Below are positions 17,736-25,999 of a DNA stretch of 64,000 bases, one piece after another. The number at the start of each line of letters is the position of its first letter. Within the stretch, counting starts at the first letter, position 1. A model generated the notes under the pieces. That model saw only the letters and a list, made by a program, of their open reading frames with translations. It did no database searches and had not been told where the DNA came from. This stretch comes from an uncultured Clostridia bacterium (lineage in GTDB: Bacteria; Bacillota; Clostridia; TANB77; CAG-465), in the NCBI GenBank assembly GCA_934149365.1, contig CAKPEI010000001.1, forward strand, positions 62,001-126,000. Direction: 5' to 3'. Position numbers and translations under genes: made by a program.

Positions 17736-17978
17736 ATGGCAAATGAATATATTGACATTAAAGATTTATTAAGTCGTGTAAAAGTCAAAAAAATTGTGAA
17801 TATAGATGACTTATCATCTTACTTGAATATTTCCATATCAGAGATTAGAAAGTTAATAAGGGAAAGTGATATTCCATATTTTAGAATAAGAAGTGCATAT
17901 AGATTTGACTTAATTAAGATAAATGAATGGGTAGAAAATTTAGAAAAAAAAGAACAAGAAAAAGTCTTGTATTACTAG
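17736..17978 (+). CDS. Excisionase-family helix-turn-helix protein
   Basis: 80 residues. LSSYLNISISEIRKLIRESD followed by IPYFRIRSAYRFDLIKINEWVE is the standard HTH_17 excisionase fold. It lies 74 bases before the integrase and probably is the recombination directionality factor. Confidence 0.8.
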   Translation: MANEYIDIKDLLSRVKVKKIVNIDDLSSYLNISISEIRKLIRESDIPYFRIRSAYRFDLIKINEWVENLEKKEQEKVLYY

Positions 17979-18052
17979 TAAAATTGCGGGTTATATGGTA
18001 TAATATATGTATGTATAAATGGTGCGTATAACTCGTTGAAAGGAGTGTAAAA

Positions 18053-19273
18053 ATGAGTTATAAAAGAATAGGCACTAAGGACGGTATAGGACATTATGAA
18101 ATCATTATAGAAGCGGGCTATGATATTCACGGAAAAAGACAAAGAAAGAGATTTCGCGAATTTGGAACAAAAGAAGAAATCGAAATTAAGCACGCTGAAT
18201 ATATGAAAAAATACTATCATAAGGGTAAAAAATTAAATCTAAACAATTTTACTTTTAAAGAATATACCGAAATATTTATAAGAGATTATTGCGAACCAAA
18301 TATAAGTAAAGTAACACTTAAAGACTATAAACAAATGTTAAATACTATTATGCTTTATTTAGGTAATAAGAAATTAAATAAAATAACTTCTCACGATTTA
18401 GACATTATGTATAACACTATTAGAAAGGGAAAAAAAGGTAAAGAACTTGCGCCCAAAACTATGTCACACTACTACAATTTAATGAGTTTAATGTTTAAAC
18501 AAGCAAAGAAATGGAAATATATCGAGATAAACCCCAACGAAGATGCAGTAAAACCTAAACTAGTAAAGAGAAAGCGAAATTGTTATGATAAAGAACAAGT
18601 TATGACATTATTAAAATGCCTAAACAACGAAAATATCAAGTATAGGACAATAATAGCTTTAACTCTTAAAAGCGGTATTCGTAGAAGCGAATTATGCGCG
18701 CTTCGTTGGAACGATATAGACTTTATCAATAACACTATATACATTGATAATTCATTAAAAGTTATAAATGGCGTAGTTGATGAGGAAAAAGCTAAAACCG
18801 AATATTCTATTAGAACAATTCATTTAGGAAATGGAATTATGTCGTTATTACAAGAATATAAAAATTGGCAAGATGAGTATATAATTAGTTTAGGCGATAA
18901 ATGGCAAGGCACAAATAGAGTTTTTACTTCGCCCAATGGACAACATATGCACCCTGATACTTGTAGTGATATATTAAGAAAAGTTATAAGAAAGTATGAT
19001 TTACCTAAAATAACATTTCACGAATTAAGACATACTTGTGCTAGTATTTTGAATAGTAATGGAATAGATATAAAAACTATAAGTGAAACATTAGGACATT
19101 CAAATGTCGATATTACAATGAATATTTATACACATTCATTTACACAAAACAAAATCGAGTGCGCAAATGTTTTTGATAGACTAGATGAAGAAATAAATAA
19201 TAGTATAGAAAATAGTCAAAAAATTATGCTTATGGCACAAAATATCGGCACAAGCATAAAAAAAGAGTGTTAA
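18053..19273 (+). CDS. int: Tyrosine recombinase/integrase
   Basis: 406 residues with an N-terminal AP2-like arm-binding region, a SAM-like core-binding domain (about 65-165) and the catalytic domain. Catalytic residues are Arg near 209 (SGIRRSELCALRW), His-x-x-Arg near 322-325 (FHELRH), His near 345 (LGHSNVDI) and Tyr near 358 (NIYTHSF). GAAAGGAG site. Sitting next to the right attachment core, it is the likely integrase for the tRNA-Met anticodon-arm site. Confidence 0.93.
   Translation: MSYKRIGTKDGIGHYEIIIEAGYDIHGKRQRKRFREFGTKEEIEIKHAEYMKKYYHKGKKLNLNNFTFKEYTEIFIRDYCEPNISKVTLKDYKQMLNTIMLYLGNKKLNKITSHDLDIMYNTIRKGKKGKELAPKTMSHYYNLMSLMFKQAKKWKYIEINPNEDAVKPKLVKRKRNCYDKEQVMTLLKCLNNENIKYRTIIALTLKSGIRRSELCALRWNDIDFINNTIYIDNSLKVINGVVDEEKAKTEYSIRTIHLGNGIMSLLQEYKNWQDEYIISLGDKWQGTNRVFTSPNGQHMHPDTCSDILRKVIRKYDLPKITFHELRHTCASILNSNGIDIKTISETLGHSNVDITMNIYTHSFTQNKIECANVFDRLDEEINNSIENSQKIMLMAQNIGTSIKKEC
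19234..19253 (+). repeat. Paired GGCACAA near the right end
   Basis: Two GGCACAA copies with a 6-base spacer inside the 3' end of int, the counterpart of the pair at 12648-12666. Confidence 0.4.
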
Positions 19274-19298
19274 AATCTACCACATTTTAACACTTTTT
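19267..19298 (+). terminator. Terminator of int
   Basis: GTGTTAAAAT pairs with ATTTTAACAC, loop of 7, then TTTTT; it includes the stop codon. Confidence 0.8.
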
Positions 19299-19308
19299 AT
19301 TATCTAAT

Positions 19309-19385
19309 TGGTAGCGAGAGGGGGATTCGAACCCTCGACACCGCGGGTATGAACCGCGTGCTCTAGCCAACTGAGCTATCTCGCC
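19309..19385 (-). tRNA. Complete tRNA-Met (CAT) inside the element
   Basis: 77 bases with a full cloverleaf: acceptor GGCGAGA with TCTCGCT, D-arm AGCTCAGTTGGCTAGAGC, anticodon arm CGCGG-TTCATAC-CCGCG, T-arm GGTTCGAAT, and CCA encoded. It is an elongator type, distinct in stems from the split copy. It lies between int and the right core, so it belongs to the element and may replace the tRNA the insertion destroyed. Confidence 0.92.
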
Positions 19386-19425
19386 GTAAAAAATATTTAA
19401 TGGCTTGTTTCTCGACTAGACCGAA

Positions 19426-19467
19426 CGGGTATGAACCGATTGCTCTAGCCAACTAAGCTACGTCGCC
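19426..19467 (-). tRNA. 5' half of the split tRNA-Met (attachment site, right)
   Basis: On the minus strand GGCGACG, the D-arm AGCTTAGTTGGCTAGAGC and CAATCGGTTCATAC, then CCCG, after which the sequence departs from tRNA (TTCGGTCTAG). Its stems match the 3' half at 12480-12527. Confidence 0.85.
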
Positions 19468-19647
19468 ATAACTAATGCTTAATTAGTATACAATAATATT
19501 TTAAGCTTGTCAAGAGTAAAATTTAAAAATGATGCTACATTCTGCTTAAAAAATAACGTGGATAAATAAAAAAGAGAATAATTTAAATAGCCTATTGATA
19601 AAATTAATATAAATGGTATATAATACAAAATATAGGAGTGTGATAAT

Positions 19648-20724
19648 ATGGATAGAAAAATAAAAGTTGTTCAGTATGGAACAGGAAAAATGGCATTATA
19701 CACAATGAGATATGTGTATGAAAAGGGAGCAGAAATAGTAGGTGCAGTAGATATAAACCCTAATGTAATTGGAAAAGACATAGGAGATTTATTAGGTACA
19801 GAAAAGAAAAATGTAGTAGTTACTGATATAAAAGATGCAGAAAAAATGCTTTTAGAAGTAAAACCGGATATTTGTATTGTTACAACAATGAGTTTAATAA
19901 ATGACGTAGAAGATGCTTTACTATTATGTGCAAAACTTGGAATAAATGCTATTACAACATGTGAAGAAGCTTTCTTCCCAGCAAATTCAAACCCAAAAGT
20001 TACAGAAAAGATTGATAAGTTAGCAAAAGAAAATGGCTGTACAGTAACAGGAAGTGGTTATCAAGATGCTTATTGGGGAAATTTAATAAGTACTATAGCA
20101 GGTTCTACTCATAATATAACTAAAATAAAGGGAAGCTCAAGCTATAATGTAGAAGATTATGGAATAGCTCTTGCTAAAGCTCATGGAGCAGGTCTTACTT
20201 TAGAAGAATTTGACAAAGAAGTTGCAAGTGCAGATAAAATACCAGCAGAAGAAAGACAAAAATTAATAGATTCTGGTGAATATTCACCTTCATACATGTG
20301 GAATACAAATGGTTGGTTATGTGAAAAGTTGGGACTTACAGTAGAAAGTCAAACACAGAAATGTGTACCTCAAACACATAAAGAAGATATAAACTCTTCA
20401 ACATTAAATATGACAGTAAAAGCAGGTCTTGCTACAGGTATGAGTGCAGTTGTTACAACAACTACAAAAGAAGGAATTGTAATTGAAAGTGAATGTATAG
20501 GTAAAGTATATGCTCCTGAAGATTTTGATAAAAATGAATGGACAATATATGGTGAGCCAAATACTACTCTTGTTATAAACAGACCAAGTACAGTAGAACT
20601 TACTTGTGCAAGTATTGTAAATAGAATACCTGATGTAATAAATGCAGAAGCAGGATATATTACAACAGATAAAATGGGAGAAATGAAATACAGAGTAAAA
20701 GCTTTGAATGAATATGTAAAATAA
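19648..20724 (+). CDS. ord: 2,4-diaminopentanoate dehydrogenase-like protein
   Basis: 358 residues. Rossmann start KVVQYGTGKMALYTMRYV, then VGAVDINPNVIGKDIGDLLG, TTCEEAFFP and GSGYQDAYWGNL, as in the NAD(P)-dependent dehydrogenase of clostridial ornithine degradation (oxidative deamination of 2,4-diaminopentanoate). AGGAGTG site. The rest of the ornithine pathway (ortAB, oraSE, orr) is not here, so a related amino-acid dehydrogenase role is possible. Confidence 0.75.
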   Translation: MDRKIKVVQYGTGKMALYTMRYVYEKGAEIVGAVDINPNVIGKDIGDLLGTEKKNVVVTDIKDAEKMLLEVKPDICIVTTMSLINDVEDALLLCAKLGINAITTCEEAFFPANSNPKVTEKIDKLAKENGCTVTGSGYQDAYWGNLISTIAGSTHNITKIKGSSSYNVEDYGIALAKAHGAGLTLEEFDKEVASADKIPAEERQKLIDSGEYSPSYMWNTNGWLCEKLGLTVESQTQKCVPQTHKEDINSSTLNMTVKAGLATGMSAVVTTTTKEGIVIESECIGKVYAPEDFDKNEWTIYGEPNTTLVINRPSTVELTCASIVNRIPDVINAEAGYITTDKMGEMKYRVKALNEYVK

Positions 20725-20749
20725 TTAAGATAGGTGAGTGAAATTACTA

Positions 20750-21787
20750 ATGATATATTTAGAAATTATAACCAGCATAATCCTTGTAATTATAATGGGA
20801 TATATGAGTGCAATAGAAACCGCTTACCTTGCCATAAATGAGAAAAAACTAGAGCTTGGGACGGTTAAAGATGCAAAAAGACTTAAGAGACTAAAAGAAA
20901 TACTAAAGAGTCCGAGCTCTTTTATTTCTTCTATGAGAGTTGCAGTTAGTTTTTGTAGTTTATGGCTTGGAGCACTTATAGTGGAAATAGTTGCAGCGCC
21001 AATATATAGAGAATTAAGATTTGAATTTCAAGGTGCAACTTATGTTTTAAAGTATTGCATTATATTAATAACAACTTTAGTTTTATCGTATTTGTTATAT
21101 GTTATAGCAGAGACTATGCCTAAAGCTATAGCGATAAAAAAGAAAGATAAAGTGGTATTATCTACAATTAATTTTGTGTATTTTACTTCAAAATTCTTTT
21201 CACCAATAACAAAATTTTTAAAGGGTACAGAGTCTGTTATAATGAGAGTACTTGATGTAGATAGAAAAGAAAAAATATCATATAAAGATAGTGAAATAAA
21301 AGAAGCTGTTGAAGTAGGAAAAGAAATGGGCGTACTATCTAAGCAAGATGGACAAATTATTTCCAACTTTTTAAAGCTTGATGAAATGACAGTTGAAGAT
21401 ATAATGCTAGATATAGAAAAAGTTGTTATGCTTGATATAAACAGTTCTAAAGAGGAAATTAAAAATAAAATACTAGATTATGGGTATACTAGAATGCCTG
21501 TATGTGACGGTGATATAAGAAGAGTAGTAGGTATGGTTAATGTGAAAAATGTTTTAAAAAGCATTTTATCTGATAAAAAATTATCTGCTGAAAAGTATGT
21601 TAAACCTTGTATGACTGTTTCTTCTGGTAGAAGATTAGATTTACTTTTCAATGAAATGAAAAAACATAAAGAACATATGGCTGTTGTGGTAAAAGAAAAA
21701 GATATTGCAATAGGCATTGTTACAATGGAAGACATATTAGAACAAATTGTTGGAAGTATAGAAGATGATTTTGAAAAGTATAACTAA
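20750..21787 (+). CDS. CNNM/DUF21 transporter with CBS pair (first paralogue)
   Basis: 345 residues. The DUF21/CNNM membrane domain occupies about 1-175 (SAIETAYLAINEKKLELG, ETMPKAIAIKKKDK), with the CBS pair around 200-340 (MTVEDIMLDIEKV and VVVKEKDIAIGIVTMEDILE). Members move or sense Mg2+ or other cations. The usual C-terminal CorC_HlyC domain is missing, as in the next gene. ATG 20750 was chosen over GTG 20738 because AGGTGAG lies between them. Confidence 0.85.
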   Translation: MIYLEIITSIILVIIMGYMSAIETAYLAINEKKLELGTVKDAKRLKRLKEILKSPSSFISSMRVAVSFCSLWLGALIVEIVAAPIYRELRFEFQGATYVLKYCIILITTLVLSYLLYVIAETMPKAIAIKKKDKVVLSTINFVYFTSKFFSPITKFLKGTESVIMRVLDVDRKEKISYKDSEIKEAVEVGKEMGVLSKQDGQIISNFLKLDEMTVEDIMLDIEKVVMLDINSSKEEIKNKILDYGYTRMPVCDGDIRRVVGMVNVKNVLKSILSDKKLSAEKYVKPCMTVSSGRRLDLLFNEMKKHKEHMAVVVKEKDIAIGIVTMEDILEQIVGSIEDDFEKYN

Positions 21788-21846
21788 AAAAATGTATAGA
21801 CTTTTTACTTTTATATGATATAATCTTGGGTAAAGAGGTGAATAGT

Positions 21847-22890
21847 TTGGCTATTAAGCTAATATTACTTATTATACTTATATTGATAAATGCTTTGTTT
21901 GCAGCTTCTGAAATAGCTTTTTTATCACTTAATAAAAATAAAGTTCAGAAAAGTGCAAAAGAAGGAAATAAAAAATATATAAAAATACAAAGACTTTTAG
22001 ATAACCCTAGTTCTTTTCTTGCAACCATACAAATTGGTATAACTCTTGCAGGTTTTTTAGCTAGTGCATTTGCTGCTGAAACATTTGCAGATTATATTGT
22101 TCAAAAATTATCATATTTAAATGTTAATATGGCAGTTTTAGAAAATATAATGATAGTACTAGTAACAATCATTTTATCATATTTTACTCTTGTTTTTGGA
22201 GAACTTGTACCAAAAAGGTTAGCAATGAATAGTCCAGATAAAATAGCTAGATTTATGGCAGGTGGTATAACAATATTATCTAAAATTGCTTATCCTTTTG
22301 TTTGGATACTTACTAAATCTACAAATGGTGTATGTAAAATTTTCGGAATAAAAGAAAAAGAAGAAAATAATGTTACAGAAGAAGATATAAAGTTAATGGT
22401 AGCAGAAGGACTAAATGAGGGAAATATTGAAAAAGGCGAGAAGGACTTAATATACAACATATTTGAATTTAATGATACTGAAATATCAGAGATAATGACA
22501 AAAAGAGAAGATGTAGTTGCTGTTAATGTAAATGATAAACCAAGTCATATAGTTAACGTTATTAGAAAAAATAAATATACAAGAATGCCTGTATATTATG
22601 ATAAGTTAGACAGCATTATAGGTGTATTTAATGTTAAAGATATAATAGTGTCATATCCTGAAATTAAATCAAAAGGGTTAAACTTACGTGAAATAATGAG
22701 GAACCCATATTTTGTGGATAGTACAGATAAAATAGATGATGTTTTTAAAGATATGCAGCAAAAAAGAATTGCTATGGCAATAGTAATGGAAAAACAAAAG
22801 GTTGTTGGAATAGTGACAATAGAGGACATGCTAGAAGAAATTGTTGGAAATATATTTGATGAGTATGATAATAGGGGAGTTGTGAGATAA
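21847..22890 (+). CDS. CNNM/DUF21 transporter with CBS pair (second paralogue)
   Basis: 348 residues with the same layout as the preceding gene: DUF21 (ALFAASEIAFLSLNKNKVQ, FGELVPKRLAM) and CBS pair ending VGIVTIEDMLEEIVGNIFDE. TTG 21847 follows AAAGAGGTGAA; an in-frame TTG at 21826 precedes that site. The pair looks like an old tandem duplication. The stop overlaps the next gene (TAATG). Confidence 0.85.
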   Translation: MAIKLILLIILILINALFAASEIAFLSLNKNKVQKSAKEGNKKYIKIQRLLDNPSSFLATIQIGITLAGFLASAFAAETFADYIVQKLSYLNVNMAVLENIMIVLVTIILSYFTLVFGELVPKRLAMNSPDKIARFMAGGITILSKIAYPFVWILTKSTNGVCKIFGIKEKEENNVTEEDIKLMVAEGLNEGNIEKGEKDLIYNIFEFNDTEISEIMTKREDVVAVNVNDKPSHIVNVIRKNKYTRMPVYYDKLDSIIGVFNVKDIIVSYPEIKSKGLNLREIMRNPYFVDSTDKIDDVFKDMQQKRIAMAIVMEKQKVVGIVTIEDMLEEIVGNIFDEYDNRGVVR

Positions 22891-24071
22891 TGAAAGATAA
22901 AGATACATTTAAAAGAGTATTGCTTTTAGCACTATGTATAATTCTTTTAATATTAGTATTTTTCTTCACAGAGAAAATAGGAATGTTTTGTGCTTGGGTT
23001 TTGCAACATACTAAAACAATATTAGTTGCGTTTGCACTTGCTTTTGTTATAAATCTTCCAACCAAAATGTTTGAGAAGATGTTAACACCTAAGAAAAAAG
23101 AAAATAAGGATGATAAAAAGAAAAATAAAAATGCTGAAGTAGTAAAAGAGCATAGTAAAGGAAGAAGAGTTTTAGCGTTACTTCTTGCTATAATGTGTAT
23201 TCTTTTAGTAATTACCCTAATTACCACGTTTATAATACCAGAAATTATTGATAACATAAAAGGAATTGTAAATAACATACCTTCATATATAGAAAAATGT
23301 AAAGATTTTCTATACGAGAAAAAAGATAGATTTAACGTATCAGATAATACTGTAAATCAATTAGTAACATATACAAACAACACATTATCTGAATTAGGAC
23401 TTACTTTAGAAAACGTAGTTACAGAAACTTTTAAATTAACAACAGGAATAGCTTCAGGTGTGTTCAGTTTCTTAGTTAGTTTCATACTTGCTATATACAT
23501 GATAATGGACAAAGAAAGATTATGTACTGCATTAAAGAAAGTAGTATATGCATTCTTTAAAAAAGAAAAAGCAGACTATTTAGTTAAGGCTTCTGGCGTG
23601 TTTAACAAAACATTTTCTGGCTTTGTATCTGGTCAAATTATAGAGGCAATAATACTTGGCGTACTTTGCTATATAGGAATGGTAGTATTTAGAATGGAAT
23701 ATGCTAGTATAATTAGTGTATGCGTAGGAGTTACAGCCTTAGTTCCAATTTTTGGAGCATTTATAGGAGCGATACCAGGTGTATTTATAATGCTTATGAT
23801 TAGCCCTATGAAAGCAGTTTGGTTTATAGTATACATTGTAGTACTTCAACAAATAGAAGGAAATTTAATATATCCAAAGGTAGTAGGAACTTCTATTGGA
23901 ATATCAGGCTTCTGGGTATTAGTTGCTCTAGTAATTGGTGGAAGTATAGGTGGTATACTTGGAATACTTATTGGAATACCTGCATTTGCTGCTGTATATA
24001 TTTTGTTTAAAGAAGTAGTAAATGATAAATTAAAAGAAAAGAATGTTGAAGCTGTAATAGAGAAAAAGTAA
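22890..24071 (+). CDS. AI-2E family transporter/permease (PerM-like)
   Basis: 393 residues with about eight membrane helices. The first two are followed by a lysine-rich cytoplasmic loop (about 68-95), and the family segment near the end is QQIEGNLIYPKVVGTSIGIS. The family includes proposed AI-2 exporters and Na+/H+ antiporters, so the substrate is open. Cotranscribed with the CNNM genes. Confidence 0.85.
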   Translation: MKDKDTFKRVLLLALCIILLILVFFFTEKIGMFCAWVLQHTKTILVAFALAFVINLPTKMFEKMLTPKKKENKDDKKKNKNAEVVKEHSKGRRVLALLLAIMCILLVITLITTFIIPEIIDNIKGIVNNIPSYIEKCKDFLYEKKDRFNVSDNTVNQLVTYTNNTLSELGLTLENVVTETFKLTTGIASGVFSFLVSFILAIYMIMDKERLCTALKKVVYAFFKKEKADYLVKASGVFNKTFSGFVSGQIIEAIILGVLCYIGMVVFRMEYASIISVCVGVTALVPIFGAFIGAIPGVFIMLMISPMKAVWFIVYIVVLQQIEGNLIYPKVVGTSIGISGFWVLVALVIGGSIGGILGILIGIPAFAAVYILFKEVVNDKLKEKNVEAVIEKK

Positions 24072-24082
24072 ATAAAAATACA

Positions 24083-24115
24083 AAATGACATACTTAAGAA
24101 AGTATGTCATTTTTT
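24083..24115 (+). terminator. Terminator of the AI-2E gene
   Basis: AAATGACATACTT pairs with AAGTATGTCATTT, short loop, T6. Confidence 0.88.
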
Positions 24116-24127
24116 GTATGTAAAGGA

Positions 24128-24158
24128 AATAAAAAAATACACATGCTAACATGTGTAT
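24128..24158 (-). terminator. Terminator of tRNA-fMet
   Basis: On the minus strand ATACACATG pairs with CATGTGTAT and T6 follows, just 3' of the tRNA. Confidence 0.8.
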
Positions 24159-24165
24159 CTAATAG

Positions 24166-24241
24166 TGGTTGCGGGAGATAGACTCGAACTATCGACCTTC
24201 GGGTTATGAGCCCGACGAGCTGCCAACTGCTCTATCCCGCG
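24166..24241 (-). tRNA. Initiator tRNA-fMet (CAT)
   Basis: It begins CGCGGGA and ends TCCCGCAACCA, leaving the C1-A72 mismatch of initiators. The anticodon arm GGG-CTCATAA-CCC has the three G-C pairs specific to initiator tRNA. T-arm GTTCGAGTC. CCA is encoded. Confidence 0.93.
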
Positions 24242-24339
24242 ATGCTTACTACTCTATTAGTATAATATATTTATATGCACTTTGTCAACACTTTATGTTA
24301 AATTTGATGAAAAAGTAGTGAAAAATACTACAAAAAGTG

Positions 24340-24368
24340 TTGAAAAAAGAAATAATATATAGTAGAAT
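24340..24368 (+). promoter_or_regulatory. Promoter of the first His-Thr leader
   Basis: TTGAAA, a 17-base spacer, TAGAAT. The leader ORF starts 41 bases downstream. Confidence 0.6.
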
Positions 24369-24409
24369 AAAAAACGTAGAAAGAAAAATAAACAAAGGAG
24401 CGAAAATAA

Positions 24410-24478
<69 letters not shown>

Positions 24479-24484
<6 letters not shown>

Positions 24485-24579
24485 AAATAAACTAGATATA
24501 GGTTTTAACGCGCGTAAGACATATATATTAGATAAAGTAAAGTTAGTTATACAGAGTAAAATGTATAGCTAGCTTTTTT
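24479..24579 (+). terminator. Leader hairpin and intrinsic terminator, copy 1
   Basis: A 6-bp hairpin ATCTAG/CTAGAT (24479-24497) spans the leader stop codon. The terminator is AGTTAGTTATACA paired with TGTATAGCTAGCT (13 bp with two G-T pairs, 24541-24574) and T6. It stands 83 bases before the prepilin-like start, so transcription must pass it to express the gene. Confidence 0.75.
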
Positions 24580-24661
24580 GCGTTTAAAGCAAGGTATAAT
24601 CATTGCATTAAGCAATGTAAATATACAAATTAAGTTTTATATGAAATGGGAGGTAAAGATA

Positions 24662-25855
24662 ATGAAAAACTTAAGAAAAAACAAAAGCGGAATATCACTG
24701 ATAGTATTAGTAATAACAATAATAGTAATGATAATACTAGCAGCCGCAATAATATTATCACTATCAAATAGTGGAATAATATCAAAAGCAAACAAGGCAA
24801 AGACAGATAGTGATACAGCAAATTTAAAGGAGTATGTAAATACACTAAGAGCAGAATGGGAATTAATGACAGCAGAAGAACGAGAAAAAAGTGGAGCTGC
24901 AACATTTGAAGATTATGCTAACGAAAAGCTAGAAAAAAGTGGCTATAACGGGGCCGTTGGAGCAGACGGAGAAGTATATTCAAACTTAAATGAAAATGTA
25001 ATGACAGCAATAAAAGCAGGAATAAAGGTGGGAGACGTAGTAACAGGATATACAGTAACAGAAAGTACATATACAACAAGTGGAGAAGAGAATACTGCAC
25101 CTAGTTATAGAGAAACAACAAGCCTAACAGCGCAAACAGTAACAACAAATACAACAGTAACGTGGAAGTATTTAGGAGTAAATGATAATGGAGAAATAGA
25201 GATAATAGCAGATTTCGGAACAACAGAAGCTGCAACAAACACAGAGGTAAAACTATCAGGAAAAGGGGGTTATTTAAAGGACCCAGGAATGTTAAATACA
25301 GTATGTAAAGAACTATATTCAAAAGATGGAGTAGGAACAGCAAGGAGTATTAATATAGATGACGTAAATAGCATCTTAGGATATACAGGAGAAAAAGGAG
25401 CATATTATAATACAACTGAAAGTTATACGCCAACCGAAGAGGCAATGAGAATAGGAGATATAGATAATAAATTAGGAAAATCACTAGGGACAATAACAAC
25501 AACACCGGATGGAAAAGCATTATCTACATATTACGCCAATTGTTACTCCATAAACAAAACAAGTGATGTAAGTAAAATGGCAAACCCAGGAAATGTAGAT
25601 TTAGTATACAATGCAAAAAATACATATTGGCTTGCTTCTTCTTGCGTCAGCGCACATTTTTTTGAGCGTAGTAATTACGCGCTTTTCGATGTACGCTACG
25701 TTGACTCTACAGACGTGAACACTGATCGCTTATATGATTCACGTGAATATTCTAATAGCCTTTCGTATACACTTCGTCCAGTTGTAAAATTGGATACATC
25801 AGTTAAAGTGATAAAAGATGTAAATGTTGCAAATTCCTGGAATATTAGCAAATAA
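24662..25855 (+). CDS. Prepilin-like secreted protein with hypervariable C-terminal domain
   Basis: 397 residues. ATG 24662 has GGGAGG 8 bases upstream; an in-frame ATG at 24578 sits inside the terminator. The N-terminus is MKNLRKNK then SGISLIVLVITIIVMIILAA, a type IV pilin-like leader and helix without the usual Glu at +5. A Thr/Ala/Glu-rich stalk follows (to about 190), then a domain ending in NTYWLAS...LRPVVKLD, resembling DUF6273/DUF1566 C-type-lectin-like folds. Residues about 325-372 use unusual codons (CGC, GCG, TCG) and differ from the paralogue at 4420-5623 mainly at codon positions 1 and 2. The protein is probably displayed on the surface as a pilus or pseudopilus component. Confidence 0.82.
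   Translation: MKNLRKNKSGISLIVLVITIIVMIILAAAIILSLSNSGIISKANKAKTDSDTANLKEYVNTLRAEWELMTAEEREKSGAATFEDYANEKLEKSGYNGAVGADGEVYSNLNENVMTAIKAGIKVGDVVTGYTVTESTYTTSGEENTAPSYRETTSLTAQTVTTNTTVTWKYLGVNDNGEIEIIADFGTTEAATNTEVKLSGKGGYLKDPGMLNTVCKELYSKDGVGTARSINIDDVNSILGYTGEKGAYYNTTESYTPTEEAMRIGDIDNKLGKSLGTITTTPDGKALSTYYANCYSINKTSDVSKMANPGNVDLVYNAKNTYWLASSCVSAHFFERSNYALFDVRYVDSTDVNTDRLYDSREYSNSLSYTLRPVVKLDTSVKVIKDVNVANSWNISK
25630..25785 (+). other. Candidate diversity-generating retroelement variable region
   Basis: The segment from TATTGGCTTGC to CGTCCAGTT aligns with 5403-5550 of the first locus. Many aligned codon pairs change in bases 1 and 2 but keep a pyrimidine third base: AGT/GAT, GCC/TAC, TAC/GAC, AGC/GAC, AGC/AAC, ATC/CGC, GGT/GAT, GAT/CGT, CGC/TAT, GTC/AAT, AAT/CTT, TGT/TAT. 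Each pair could come from an AAC or AAT template codon. The framework (VR-x-V-x-ST-x-V) stays constant. Confidence 0.6.
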
Positions 25856-25880
25856 AGTATACTGAAAATAGATGTATAGT

Positions 25881-25914
25881 TAGTCATGCAGATATGTTTG
25901 CATGGCTATTTTTG
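25881..25914 (+). terminator. Terminator of the second prepilin-like gene
   Basis: TAGTCATGCA pairs with TGCATGGCTA (one G-T pair), then TTTTT. Confidence 0.8.
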
Positions 25915-25999
25915 TAATGTAAACATATAAATCAATTGAAAATGATATATATATTTAGTATAATATATAAAAATGTTGATGTAAAAGGTGGTTTAACAT

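Larger units (their letters stand above)
12515..19438. mobile_element. 6.9-kb integrative element inserted in tRNA-Met
   Basis: It is bounded by two copies of CGGGTATGAACCG (12515-12527 and 19426-19438), the anticodon-arm core of tRNA-Met. It carries a tyrosine integrase at the right end, two small excisionase-like DNA-binding proteins, an XRE regulator, a zinc-ribbon membrane protein, an unknown two-gene cargo and a complete tRNA-Met. No relaxase, replication or capsid gene is visible, so it resembles a small mobilisable island or satellite. Codon use includes more CGC, GCG and TCG than its surroundings. Confidence 0.85.

Noticed and set aside
24578..24661. Longer N-terminus for the second prepilin-like gene
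   Set aside because: The in-frame ATG lies at the end of the terminator and has no ribosome site, and the extension would precede the leader peptide by 28 residues.
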